Below are positions 35,504 through 44,343 of a stretch of 64,000 nt of DNA, piece by piece. The DNA comes from Sphingomonas sp. 7/4-4 (GTDB lineage: Bacteria > Pseudomonadota > Alphaproteobacteria > Sphingomonadales > Sphingomonadaceae), in the NCBI RefSeq assembly GCF_027941955.1, contig NZ_CP115960.1, forward strand, positions 2,046,001-2,110,000. The letters run 5' to 3'. Numbering within the stretch: position 1 is the stretch's first letter; the number at the start of each line of letters is the position of its first letter. Below the pieces are notes generated by a model that was not told where the DNA came from, did no database searches, and worked only from the letters and a program-made list of their open reading frames with translations. The translations under genes were made by a program, and so were the position numbers.

Positions 35504-37203
35504 GTTGCGAGCCTCTTGGAAAGGTTCATCTGGACCTGCCGCGCATCGAGTACGAGCAATGCGCGCAAGCTGGCCGGATTACGGACGAATGCCTGGAACT
35601 CCGCCCCGGTGAGCGGCGGCGAGAAATAAAAGCCCTGGAATTCCGAACAGCCGTGGCGCCGGAGCCAGAGATATTCCTCCTGCCGCTCGACGCCCTCGGC
35701 GAGGACGCGGATGCCGAGCCCGCGCGCGAGCGCGATGATGCTCTGGCAGATCGCCTGGCTGTCGCGGCGGCGCTCGACTTCGGTCACGAACTGCCGGTCG
35801 ATCTTGATCTTGTCGAACGCCAAAGCCCGCAACGCCGAAAGGCTCGAAAAGCCGGTTCCGAAATCATCGATCGCGATGTGGATGCCGAGCGCGTGAAGCG
35901 CCTCGAACAGCCGATCCGCGCGATCGATATCCGCGGCAGCGGCGCTTTCGGTGAGCTCGATCTCGAGCATTCCGGCGCGCAGCGAATGCCGTTCGAGCGT
36001 ACGCTTGATCAGCGTGTGGAGATCGGCACGATCGAGCTGGTGTGCCGAAACGTTCACCGCCACCGAGAGCGGGCTCTTCGCGATCCTGTGCCACTTCTTC
36101 GCTTCACGGCACGCGGCGTTGAGCGCCCAGAGCCCAACTTCCTCGATCATGCCGGCATTTTCGAGGATCGGGATGAACAATGTGGGCGAGACCATCCCAC
36201 GCGCCGGGCTGTTCCAGCGCAGCAGCGCCTCGGCGCCGATTATGCGGCCGTTCGCGGCATCGACTTGCGGCTGATATCGCAATTCGAACGCGTCGTTGTT
36301 CAGCGCACCGCGCAGATCCTGCTCCAGTGCATAGCGTTCGCGCTCCGCGGCCGCCGAAATCTCATCGATCCGCTGGACTTGCAGCGGACCTTCGGTGACC
36401 GCGCAGGCCGCCAGTACACGAGCAAGCGTCGCCTGCGAGGCTTCCTCGTCAGCCGACCAGGATGCATGGTGAACGCGAACCTCGGGCAACAGCTCGCGCC
36501 CTTCGTCGTGCATCGTTCCACTAAGCGCATAGCTGATCGCGACAAGCTGCTGCCCAACCTCTTGCGCAGTCGTCTGCGGGCCGAACCAAAGCGCGAAATG
36601 CGCGCGATCGACATGCGCTACCATCCGGTCGCCCCCGATCATCCGCGTGATCCTTTCGGCGAACTGCTTGAGCGTGCGATCGGCAAGTGCAGGATCGAAG
36701 GCGCACAATCGATCGAAGTCGCTCAGCGCGATCAGCCCCAGCGTCCCCGCGCCATCGGCTTCCATGCGCGCCAGCAGCGGTTCGCGGGTCGGCAAGCGAG
36801 TCAGCGCATGGCGCTGGTCCAGACGGTCGTCATTGCTCCGAAGTCTGTCTTCAATGCAGTCGGTCGCGGAGGCCAGGATCGTCCATGCCGAGCCCTGCTT
36901 TGGTATCCTCGCGAGCTTTGCGAGCCGATCCGCCACCGCCGCCAATCGGCTGCGCACCACGAGATGCGCGCAGAGCCCCGCTGCGGCCAGTAGGCCGATC
37001 GGCCAAAGCGGCTGCCGAAACACCGCTCCAGCGACGAGCGCAGTGCCCGCCAGCAGCAAGCTGCCGGCGCGCAAAAGGGATATCGGACCGCTCCCCCGGG
37101 CAGATAACCACGGCGCATACGCGGCTTGATACCGCTGCGACTCATACGAAGGAGTTAAGGAAACACCCTTCGCACAAGCGTTTAACATAGATTTATTTAC
37201 CAT
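35500..37203 (-). CDS. Membrane GGDEF/EAL protein, degenerate GGDEF, intact EAL (c-di-GMP phosphodiesterase)
   Basis: A 567-residue protein with two hydrophobic helices near residues 43-90 (LLRAGSLLLAGTALVAGAVF, LLAAAGLCAHLVV). The GGDEF-like region has LTRLPTREPLLARME but HVDRAHFALWF where the signature should be, so cyclase activity is unlikely. The EAL domain keeps the catalytic set: GAEALLRW, VNVSAHQLD, IELTESAAAAD, IDDFGTGFSSL, KIKIDRQFV, EGVERQEEY, FQGFYFSPPL. It should hydrolyse c-di-GMP. Start ATG 37203 (MVNKSML) or 37188; the stop overlaps the LysM lipoprotein start. Confidence 0.9.
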   Translation of the reverse strand: MVNKSMLNACAKGVSLTPSYESQRYQAAYAPWLSARGSGPISLLRAGSLLLAGTALVAGAVFRQPLWPIGLLAAAGLCAHLVVRSRLAAVADRLAKLARIPKQGSAWTILASATDCIEDRLRSNDDRLDQRHALTRLPTREPLLARMEADGAGTLGLIALSDFDRLCAFDPALADRTLKQFAERITRMIGGDRMVAHVDRAHFALWFGPQTTAQEVGQQLVAISYALSGTMHDEGRELLPEVRVHHASWSADEEASQATLARVLAACAVTEGPLQVQRIDEISAAAERERYALEQDLRGALNNDAFELRYQPQVDAANGRIIGAEALLRWNSPARGMVSPTLFIPILENAGMIEEVGLWALNAACREAKKWHRIAKSPLSVAVNVSAHQLDRADLHTLIKRTLERHSLRAGMLEIELTESAAAADIDRADRLFEALHALGIHIAIDDFGTGFSSLSALRALAFDKIKIDRQFVTEVERRRDSQAICQSIIALARGLGIRVLAEGVERQEEYLWLRRHGCSEFQGFYFSPPLTGAEFQAFVRNPASLRALLVLDARQVQMNLSKRLAT

Positions 37204-37263
37204 CCGGAACGGTGGCGCGCCAATGGACTTTCCGCCGCAACATGCGCGTGGCAAGGATCCGCG

Positions 37264-38526
37264 ATGCGTTCGATCTTCAAGCTCGGCCTCGCCGTTCTCG
37301 CCGCCCTCCAGACCTGCACGCTCCCGATGCCCGCCGCGGCACAGACCGCGACGACGGTCGAAACGCGCGCGCCGGTGACGATCCTCATCTCGATCGACGG
37401 GTTCCGGCCGGACTATCTCGAAAAGGGCGTGACGCCGGTGCTGTCGCGGCTCGCCGCGGAAGGCGCGTTTGCGGCGATGCGGCCGAGCTTCCCGAGCAAG
37501 ACCTACCCCAATCACTGGACTTTGGTGACCGGCCTGCGCCCCGATCGCCACGGCATCGTCGCCAACAAGATGGAGGATCCGAAGCGTCCCGACGAAACCT
37601 TCAATATGGCGACCGACGACCCTTTCTGGTGGAACGCCGCCGAGCCGATCTGGCTCGATGCCGAGCATGCGGGCATCCGCACCGGAACCCAGTTCTGGCC
37701 CGGCTCGAACGTCGCGATCGGCGGCCACAAGGAAAAGCCGAAGGACTGGGAGACGATCGGCGGCGAGCGGCCCTCGGACTGGCAGCAGTTCAACCAGTCG
37801 ATCACCGGCGAGCAGCGCGTCAACGGCATCCTCGACTGGCTGCGGCGCCCCGCGGCGATCCGCCCCCTGTTCCTGACGCTCTATTTCGACGTCGTCGATA
37901 CGGCGGGACACAAGTTCGGTCCGGGCGACGCGAGGACGCTCGAAGCCGTGGCGCAGGTCGACAAATGGATGGGCCAGCTGGTCGACGGGCTCGGCGAACT
38001 GCGCCAGCCCGCCAATCTGGTGATCGTCTCGGATCACGGCATGGCGCCGACCCAAAGCAGCCGCGTCATCGCATTGAACCAGATCGTGCCGCTCGACGAT
38101 TTGGAACTGTTCGAATCGGGTACCTATGCCAGCCTGACGCCGATGCCGGGCAAGGTGGCAGCGGTCGAAAAGGCACTGCTGGGCAAGCACGCGCATTACG
38201 AATGCTGGCGCAAGAGCGAGATTCCGGCGCGCTTCCATTACGGCACCAACCTGCGGATTCCGCCGATAGTCTGCCTCGCCGAGACCGGCTGGCTGATCAA
38301 CGCGAAGCCGTCCGAGAAGCGCTTCGCTGGGGGCGAGCACGGCTATGACAATTTCGCGCCCGATATGGCGGCATTGTTCATCGGCCATGGCCCGGCCTTC
38401 CGGCCGGCAAAGCTCGCGCCGTTCGACAATGTCGACGTCTATCCACTGCTGCGCGACCTGCTGAAGCTGCCCGCCAAGCCCGACATCGACGGCACCGACG
38501 CGCCGTTCAGGGATGCGCTCCGCTAG
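37264..38526 (+). CDS. Exported NPP-type nucleotide pyrophosphatase/phosphodiesterase
   Basis: A 420-residue alkaline-phosphatase-superfamily enzyme. Signal peptide to about AAAQT. Metal and catalytic motifs are ILISIDGFRPDYL (Asp), RPSFPSKTYPNHWTLVTG (nucleophile Thr), FDVVDTAGHKFGP (Asp/His), IVSDHGMAP (Asp-His) and GGEHGYDN (His). This matches bacterial homologues such as the Xanthomonas NPP that cleave nucleotide phosphodiesters. It is divergent from the GGDEF/EAL gene with a 60-bp gap. Confidence 0.93.
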   Translation: MRSIFKLGLAVLAALQTCTLPMPAAAQTATTVETRAPVTILISIDGFRPDYLEKGVTPVLSRLAAEGAFAAMRPSFPSKTYPNHWTLVTGLRPDRHGIVANKMEDPKRPDETFNMATDDPFWWNAAEPIWLDAEHAGIRTGTQFWPGSNVAIGGHKEKPKDWETIGGERPSDWQQFNQSITGEQRVNGILDWLRRPAAIRPLFLTLYFDVVDTAGHKFGPGDARTLEAVAQVDKWMGQLVDGLGELRQPANLVIVSDHGMAPTQSSRVIALNQIVPLDDLELFESGTYASLTPMPGKVAAVEKALLGKHAHYECWRKSEIPARFHYGTNLRIPPIVCLAETGWLINAKPSEKRFAGGEHGYDNFAPDMAALFIGHGPAFRPAKLAPFDNVDVYPLLRDLLKLPAKPDIDGTDAPFRDALR

Positions 38527-38564
38527 GGCTTGCCAAGTTTCGGTTTTCATCCGAAACTCATATC

Positions 38565-39017
38565 ATGCTGTATCTGGACGATATCGAAGTGGGCATGACG
38601 CGCAGCTTCGGCCGCTATGAAGTCACCCGCGAGGAAGTGCTGGAGTTCGCCGGGAAATACGATCCCCAGCCCTTCCATCTCTCCGACGAGGCGGCCGCGC
38701 AGACCCATTTCGGGCGGCTGGCGGCGAGCGGCTGGCACACTTGCGCGATGACCATGTCGATGTTCGTCGCCGAGATGAAGGTCCATCCGCAGGCGAGCCT
38801 CGGCGCCGCCGGCGTCGACGAGCTGCGCTGGCTCAAGCCGGTCTATCCGGGCGACGTGCTGCGTTGCGAGAGCGAAGTGCTCGAAGTGCGTCCCTCACAG
38901 AGCCGCCCGGAAATGGGCAGCGTCCGCAACCGGATGACCACCTTCAACCAGAAGGACGAACCGGTGCTGAGCTTCACTGCCCTCGCGCTGATGCGGCGGC
39001 GGCCGCCGAGCGCCTAG
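38565..39017 (+). CDS. MaoC-family dehydratase
   Basis: A 150-residue hot-dog-fold protein. The (R)-hydratase catalytic dyad is seen in FAGKYDPQPFHLSDEAAAQTHFG (Asp and His, with HFG loop), followed by ASGWHTCAMTMSM and a C-terminal VRNRMTTFNQKDEPVLSFTA strand. It probably hydrates enoyl-CoA thioesters; specificity is not readable. ATG 38565 is the natural start. Its stop overlaps the convergent lipoprotein stop. Confidence 0.9.
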   Translation: MLYLDDIEVGMTRSFGRYEVTREEVLEFAGKYDPQPFHLSDEAAAQTHFGRLAASGWHTCAMTMSMFVAEMKVHPQASLGAAGVDELRWLKPVYPGDVLRCESEVLEVRPSQSRPEMGSVRNRMTTFNQKDEPVLSFTALALMRRRPPSA

Positions 39018-39421
39018 TTGCGCCGATAGCGACGCTCGCCGCGGTCGGGGCGACGGTTACCGCGGTCCCAGTCGCGCCGCTCGCCGCGCCGGTTACCGAA
39101 GCTGCCCCAATTCTCCCGCCGATCACCGCGCCACTCGCGGCCGCGATCATACCAATAGCGCTGCTGCCCGTTGTTCCAGCGATGCGGACGGCGGTAGCGA
39201 TCATAGACGTAATAGCCGGTGCCCGGATAGTAATAGTCCCCGTACCAGCCGAAATAGGAGCTCGGCCCGTAGCTGTAATAAGGGTCGTAATCGTCGTAAT
39301 AGCCGCCGCTCGAATAACCGACCGAGACGCCCGAATAGCCATAGCCGTCTTCGGTGCAGGCGGCGGCGGTCAAGCCCAGCGCGATGGCCAGGCCGGCGGC
39401 GGAAATGCGGTGAATCAGCAT
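39014..39421 (-). CDS. Tyr/Gly/Arg-rich lipoprotein, unknown function
   Basis: A 135-residue protein with a lipoprotein signal (LAIALGLTAAACTEDG). The mature part is a Tyr/Gly/Ser-rich tract (YGYSGVSVGYSSGGYYDDYDPYYSYG) with a Trp/Tyr segment, then an Arg-rich tail with RRGERRDWDRGNRRPDRGERR. No catalytic motif. Such low-complexity aromatic and arginine tracts suggest a surface, adhesive or nucleic-acid-binding role, but this is speculation. Confidence 0.75.
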   Translation of the reverse strand: MLIHRISAAGLAIALGLTAAACTEDGYGYSGVSVGYSSGGYYDDYDPYYSYGPSSYFGWYGDYYYPGTGYYVYDRYRRPHRWNNGQQRYWYDRGREWRGDRRENWGSFGNRRGERRDWDRGNRRPDRGERRYRRN

Positions 39422-39512
39422 GTGCGTCTCTCCGGCACCGTCATGGCGCTCTGGAGACGCCTGAAGGACGGCTAACCAGTTTAGAACGTCGCGGGCGGGC
39501 CGATGTTCCGGC

Positions 39513-40052
39513 TCAGTGGTCGTCGAACGCCACCAGCGCGTTCACGGCGATGCCGTCGCCGCGCAGCGCGTCCGCACCGCCCAGTTCGGGCAAGTCGACC
39601 ACGAATGCCGCCTGGACCACTTCGGCCCCGGCTTTATGGAGCAGCCGCACCGCGGCACGCGCAGTGCCGCCGGTGGCGATGAGGTCGTCAACCAGCAGTA
39701 CCCGCGCGCCGGGCGCACAGGCATCGGCGTGGATGGCGATGCGATCGGTACCGTATTCGAGTGCATAATCCTCGGCGATCGTCGCGCCGGGCAGCTTGCC
39801 GTCCTTGCGGATCAGCAGCACCCCGGTGCCCAGCTTCACTGCCAGCGCCGCGCCGAACAGGAAGCCGCGTGCCTCCACCCCGGCGACGAGATCGACCTTC
39901 CCGCCGACCGCTTCGGCCATGCGGTCGATCGTCAGCCGCAGCCCCTCTGCGTCGAGCAGCAGCGTCGTGATGTCGCGGAACAGGATCCCCGGCTTGGGGA
40001 AATCGGGGATGGTGCGGATGCGCCGCCGGATGTCGTCATTGTCGTTCGCCAT
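39513..40052 (-). CDS. apt: Adenine phosphoribosyltransferase
   Basis: Salvages adenine to AMP using PRPP. The 179-residue product has IRTIPDFPKPGILFRDITTLL, GVEARGFLFGAALA and the PRPP loop VLLVDDLIATGGTARAA, all diagnostic. ATG 40052 gives MANDNDDIRRRIRTIPDFP. It lies 85 bp downstream of petC in the same direction and may be read from the petABC promoter. Confidence 0.96.
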   Translation of the reverse strand: MANDNDDIRRRIRTIPDFPKPGILFRDITTLLLDAEGLRLTIDRMAEAVGGKVDLVAGVEARGFLFGAALAVKLGTGVLLIRKDGKLPGATIAEDYALEYGTDRIAIHADACAPGARVLLVDDLIATGGTARAAVRLLHKAGAEVVQAAFVVDLPELGGADALRGDGIAVNALVAFDDH

Positions 40053-40137
40053 GTCGTCGGCTCTCGGTTCCCAAAGGAAATCCCGCCGGGCTGGGCCGCG
40101 GCGGGACTTCGTCAGTTCGGCGATGGGGCGGGCAGCC

Positions 40138-40971
40138 TCAGTGCTTCACGCCCCGCCACACGGTGAGATACGCGCCATAAGCGAGGCCCGTCGCGATCAG
40201 CAGGAAGATCACCACGGCGAGGCCGGCCGCGTGGCGACGCTCCATCGTCGGCTCGGCCGTCCAGACGAGGAACGCCGAAACGTCCTTCGCCATATTCTCC
40301 ACAGTCGCCGCGGTGCCGTCCGAATAGGTGACCTGATCGGCGGCGGTCAGCGGCGGGGGCATCGCGATGTTGAGGTTGGCGAAATAGGGATTGTAGTGCG
40401 AACCGTCAGGCGTCTTGGCGCCCGGGAACTTCGCCAGCAGCTCGGCAGGCTGCTTCTCCTCATACCCCGTCAGCAGCGAGTGGACATATGCCGCGCCACC
40501 ATGCCGTGCCTTGGTGATCAGGCTGAGATCGGGCGGCGTGCCCGTGCCCGGATAATAGACCTTGGGGAAGCGATCCGACGGCAGATTGTCGCGCTCGCCC
40601 CACGTGCCCGCCTTGGCATCCTGCACCGGCTGCTTGAACGGCCAGTCCTTGGCGATCTTCTTCACCTCGGCTTCGTTATAGCCGATCTGCTGAAGGTCGC
40701 GGAACGAGACGAGGTTCAGCGAGTGACAGGCCGCGCAGACCTTCTCGAAGACCAGGAAGCCGCGCTGCAGCTGCTGGTTGTCGAACTTGCCGAAGGGGCC
40801 ATCCGACTTGAGCGCGAGCTCCTTGGGATGGTGATGGAATTCCTCCTCGGCGGTCGGCTGCGGCGGATCGGTGATCCAGCTCGAGACGGTACCGAACAGC
40901 GCGAGCGCCAGGACGAAGATGAAGGCGCCACCGACAAGGAATTTGATCGAGCGCAGGAACAGCGGAAGCAT
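40138..40971 (-). CDS. petC: Cytochrome c1 of the bc1 complex
   Basis: The 277-residue heme protein of ubiquinol-cytochrome c reductase. It has a hydrophobic N-terminal segment, the CxxCH heme site in VFEKVCAACHSLNL, a Met axial-ligand region (NLNIAMPPPL), and a C-terminal membrane anchor (AAGLAVVIFLLIATGLAYGAYL). It passes electrons to soluble or membrane cytochrome c on the periplasmic side. It is the last pet gene, 15 bp after petB. Confidence 0.96.
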   Translation of the reverse strand: MLPLFLRSIKFLVGGAFIFVLALALFGTVSSWITDPPQPTAEEEFHHHPKELALKSDGPFGKFDNQQLQRGFLVFEKVCAACHSLNLVSFRDLQQIGYNEAEVKKIAKDWPFKQPVQDAKAGTWGERDNLPSDRFPKVYYPGTGTPPDLSLITKARHGGAAYVHSLLTGYEEKQPAELLAKFPGAKTPDGSHYNPYFANLNIAMPPPLTAADQVTYSDGTAATVENMAKDVSAFLVWTAEPTMERRHAAGLAVVIFLLIATGLAYGAYLTVWRGVKH

Positions 40972-40986
40972 GTTTTCGATACCCCT

Positions 40987-42275
40987 TTACGCGCTCAGCG
41001 CCGTTTCGCTCATCCGCGAGCCGCTCTTGTCGCCCAGCACTGCCTCGGTGATCGAGTTGGGCAGCGGCTTTGGGCGCTCGAGGCGCGAGATGATCGGCAC
41101 GATGATCAGGAAGTGCGCGAAATAATACATCGCGGTGATCTGGCTGAGCAGCACGATCCCCGGCGTCGCGGCCGAACCGCCGCAATAGCCCAGCACCAGC
41201 ACGTCCACCACGAGCACCCAGAAGGCGACGCGATAGGCCGGGCGGAAGTTCGCCGAGCGCACCGGCGACTTGTCGAGCCAGGGCAGGAAGAACAGCAGCA
41301 GGATCGAGCCGAACATCGCGACCACGCCCCACAGCTTCGCCGGGATGATGAAGTCCGCGGTGAAGGCGCGCAGGATCGCGTAGAACGGCCAGAAATACCA
41401 TTCGGGGACGATGTGCGCGGGGGTCGAGAGCGGGTTGGCCGGGATGTAATTGTCCGGATGGCCCAGATAATCGGGGAAGAAGAAGATCAGCGTCGCGAAC
41501 ACGATCATGAACACGCCGACGCCGAAGCCGTCCTTCGCGGTGTAGTAAGGATGGAACGGAACGGTGTCCTGCTCGCCCTTCACTTCCACGCCGGTCGGGT
41601 TGCCCGAGCCGGGGATGTGCAGCGCCCAGATGTGGAGGATCACGGCGCCCGCGATCACGAAGGGCAGCAGATAATGGAGCGAGAAGAAGCGGTTGAGCGC
41701 GGCGTCGTCCGGCGCATAGCCGCCGAGCAGCCAGATCCGGATCCAGTCGCCGACCACGGGAATCGCCGAGAAGAAGCCGGTGATCACCTGCGCGCCCCAG
41801 AAGCTCATCTGCCCCCAGGGAAGCACATAGCCCATGAACGCCGTGGCCATCAGCAGCAGGAAGATCACCACGCCGATCAGCCACACCATCTCGCGCGGCG
41901 CCTTGTACGATCCGTAATATAGGCCGCGGAAGATGTGGATATAGACCACGGTTAGGAACATGCTGGCGCCGTTGGCGTGCGCGAAACGCAGGAACCAGCC
42001 CGCATTCACGTCACGCATGATGCCTACGTTGACGCTCTCGAACGCGCCGGCGGCCGAGGAGTGGAAATGCATCGCGAGCACGATGCCGGTGACGATCTGG
42101 ACGACCAGCGCCACGCCGGCGAGCACGCCGAAGTTCCAGAAATAATTGAGGTTGCGCGGCACCGGATAGCCGGCGCCGACCGCGTTATAGACGAAGCGCG
42201 GCAGCGGAAGACGGCTGTCGATCCACTGCGTCAGCGGGTTCTTGGGTTCGTAATGGCGTGCCCAGGGAAGCTCAT
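40987..42275 (-). CDS. petB: Cytochrome b of the bc1 complex, frame break near the start
   Basis: The 429-residue eight-helix subunit holding both b hemes and the quinol sites. Blocks include [60 protein letters not shown], the Qo [15 protein letters not shown] and [11 protein letters not shown]. As printed the frame runs upstream to 42291 without a proper start. Adding one C to the run at 42265-42267 joins ATG 42275 into [18 protein letters not shown], the family N-terminus, with GAGGATAG upstream. The next base upstream begins petA's stop region, a 12-bp gap. Confidence 0.95.
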
Positions 42276-42287
42276 CTGCGTCTATCC

Positions 42288-42872
42288 TCAACCGACCACG
42301 ACGACAGTGTCGGACGTGAATGCATATTCGGGAACCTCGAGGTTCTTCGGCGCGGGACCCTGACGGATGCGGCCCGCGGTATCATAGGCCGAGCCGTGGC
42401 AGGGGCAGAAATAGCCGCCGAAGGGGCCGCGATTCTCGCCCTCGCCCGCACCCAGCGGCACGCAGCCGAGATGGGTGCACACGCCCAAGGTGATCAGCCA
42501 GTTGGTATGGCCTTCCTTGGTGCGCTGCTCCAGCGTCTGCGGATCGCGCAGGCTCGACACGGGGACCGCGTCGGCCGCGGCGATCTCTGCCGGCATGAGA
42601 TTGCGCACGAACAAGGGCTGCTTGCGGAAGCTCGCCTTGATCGCCATTCCGGGATCGATCTTGGAGAGATCGATCTCTGTGGTCGACTGCGCGAGCACGT
42701 CGGCGGAGGGGTTCATCGAATTGATCAGCGGCAGCACGGTGACGCCCGCGCCTACGCCTGCGAACGAAACGGCGGCGATCGTGAGATAATCGCGGCGGCG
42801 CGGGTTCTCGATCACTTCGCCTGGTGGGACCACGGTCTGGGTCGGGGAAACACCGTCTTCAAGCGTTGCCAT
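42288..42872 (-). CDS. petA: Rieske iron-sulfur subunit of the bc1 complex
   Basis: The 194-residue [2Fe-2S] protein. A Tat-type N-terminus with [20 protein letters not shown] and a membrane anchor precedes the cluster-binding pair [14 protein letters not shown] and [11 protein letters not shown], with the [12 protein letters not shown] loop. It shuttles electrons from quinol at the Qo site to cytochrome c1. First gene of petABC; 500 bp of upstream non-coding DNA probably holds the promoter. Confidence 0.97.
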   Translation of the reverse strand: MATLEDGVSPTQTVVPPGEVIENPRRRDYLTIAAVSFAGVGAGVTVLPLINSMNPSADVLAQSTTEIDLSKIDPGMAIKASFRKQPLFVRNLMPAEIAAADAVPVSSLRDPQTLEQRTKEGHTNWLITLGVCTHLGCVPLGAGEGENRGPFGGYFCPCHGSAYDTAGRIRQGPAPKNLEVPEYAFTSDTVVVVG

Positions 42873-43066
42873 GCTTCAGCCCTTGCACTTCGAACAATCC
42901 GCGAGGAACGCGCGGCTTAAGAGGACGCAGGCGCATACGCGCCCAGAGCCGCCCGGTGCCCCCGGTGGCTTGGGCGGCCTGATAGACGCGGGGAAGCTGC
43001 TTTGCCAACAGGGATTTTGAACCGCGGGTGACTGCAAGGTGTCGGGGAGCCGATAGCCCACCGAAA

Positions 43067-43102
43067 GGTTGGCAGGAATCGCGATGCCAACCGTTTGGTT
43101 GG
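43067..43102. repeat. Overlapping inverted repeats of GGTTGG
   Basis: GGTTGGCA (43067-43074) faces TGCCAACC (43085-43092), and CCAACC (43087-43092) faces GGTTGG (43097-43102) across GTTT. The same 8-bp unit occurs at 18676-18697. Confidence 0.55.
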
Positions 43103-43165
43103 TTTCGAAAAGAGCGGATTTGCGCGGTTTCGGGCTTTTCCGGCACCGCGCAGGTTGACACTAGC

Positions 43166-43193
43166 TTGACTCGTTTGCGCATGTGTGAGTCAA
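43166..43193. promoter_or_regulatory. Inverted repeat TTGACTC...GAGTCAA
   Basis: 7-bp perfect arms, 14-bp spacer. Each arm contains a GANTC, the methylation site of CcrM in alphaproteobacteria. It lies about 300 bp upstream of petA; a second TTGACA precedes it at 43155-43160. Confidence 0.4.
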
Positions 43194-43256
43194 CCGACGT
43201 GCGGAGATGCGGTTCGAAATCCGGCCCAGCCGTATCGACTTCAACAAACTTACGCC

Positions 43257-43273
43257 CCTCCCTGCGAGGGAGG
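43257..43273 (-). terminator. Hairpin downstream of the hydrolase gene
   Basis: CCTCCCT, loop GCG, AGGGAGG, about 100 bp after the hydrolase stop on the minus strand. No strong T-run, so the terminator call is weak. Confidence 0.3.
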
Positions 43274-43374
43274 AGGAAGAGTCGAATGTCGATGCGGCTC
43301 AGGTCCATGTGCGGACGAGAGCAGAGCAAATCCTACATTACCAGTGCTCGTCGCAGATTGACCCGCTCCCCGGC

Positions 43375-44250
43375 TCAATCGCCCTGCACGTTCAGGATGA
43401 ACTCGCACATCAGGGCGGCGCATTCCTGAGCGTGCGTCTCCAGCAGCAAGTGCGCCGCGTCGTAGATGTGCATGTCCAGGCGATCGAGCTCGCGGGCATA
43501 AGCGAGCACCTCCTCGATTTCGAAATACGGGTCGTGCCGCCCCCAGAGCAGGAGCGCGGGCGGCTGATGATCGCGATGATAGGCCGATATCTCCGGAAAG
43601 CGGGCGACGTGGCGGCCATAATCGGCGAAGATCCGGAACTGTATCTCGACCAGCCCCGGCCGGCGCATCCGTTCCCAATCGAGATGCCAGCCCTCGGGCG
43701 GGAAAAGCGGCTCGAGCCGATCCGGGATGTCACCGACATAGGTGTGCCGCACACCCTCGAAATCCAGCCATTCGGGAAGTTTCGCGCGATTCTCCGGCGT
43801 GGGATCCGCCCAATAGGCCTTGCTCGCGTCCCAGGTCGGGCCGAGGCCCTCCTGATGGGCATTGCCGTTCTGGATGACGAGTCCAAGCACCCGATCGGGC
43901 CGCGCCAGCGCCAGATAATAAGCGACCGGTGCGCCGAAATCGTGGACGTAGAGGAAGAACCGATCGAGCCCGATCTTGCGCGTCAGGGCGTCGATCGTCC
44001 GCGCCATGGCCTCGAACGTGTACGGATAGTCTTCGGGCGCCTCCGTGAAGCCGAACCCGGGCAGATCGGGCGCGACGACCCGCGCCACTTCCGCCAGCGG
44101 GCTGATCACGTCGCGGAAGCCGTACGATGAGCTGGGCTGGCCGTGGAGCAGCAGGACACCGGGCGCATCGCGCCGTCCCGCCTCGCGATAGAACAGGTTC
44201 ACGCTGTCGACTTCGACCGTGCGGTGCCTGCCCTTCTGGATATTCAGCAT
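43375..44250 (-). CDS. Alpha/beta hydrolase, haloalkane dehalogenase/epoxide hydrolase-like
   Basis: A 291-residue hydrolase. LLLHGQPSSSYGFRDVI is the oxyanion-hole HGxP motif and VHDFGAPVAYYLAL places an Asp nucleophile, as in dehalogenases and epoxide hydrolases rather than Ser esterases. Acid residue LLLWGRHDPYF and catalytic His near YDAAHLLLETH complete the triad. ATG 44250 (MLNIQKGRHRTVEVD) has GGAAGG upstream; a start ten codons earlier is less likely. True substrate is unknown. Confidence 0.87.
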   Translation of the reverse strand: MLNIQKGRHRTVEVDSVNLFYREAGRRDAPGVLLLHGQPSSSYGFRDVISPLAEVARVVAPDLPGFGFTEAPEDYPYTFEAMARTIDALTRKIGLDRFFLYVHDFGAPVAYYLALARPDRVLGLVIQNGNAHQEGLGPTWDASKAYWADPTPENRAKLPEWLDFEGVRHTYVGDIPDRLEPLFPPEGWHLDWERMRRPGLVEIQFRIFADYGRHVARFPEISAYHRDHQPPALLLWGRHDPYFEIEEVLAYARELDRLDMHIYDAAHLLLETHAQECAALMCEFILNVQGD

Positions 44251-44343
44251 GCCGCCTTCCTTTCGCGGCGGGGAACGCACGGGAAGGTATAAGGATCATG
44301 ACAGGGTGACGCGCGCAGCCGTGGCCGCTAACTCCGGCCGACC

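Larger units (their letters stand above)
42873..43374. other. Non-coding gap, 502 bp, upstream of petA
   Basis: No credible gene. It carries TGCCAACC/GGTTGGCA-type repeats (43067-43102), a GANTC-bearing inverted repeat (43166-43193) and a hairpin CCTCCCT-GCG-AGGGAGG (43257-43273) near the end of the hydrolase gene. The petABC promoter should lie here on the minus strand, but I could not pin it down. Confidence 0.6.

Noticed and set aside
37204-38550. N-terminal extension of the GGDEF/EAL frame across the NPP gene
   Set aside because: Non-homologous, antisense to a complete NPP enzyme; ATG 37203 is the sensible start.
42859-43329. 157-codon frame upstream of petA
   Set aside because: Overlaps the petA start, crosses several palindromes and has no recognisable features.
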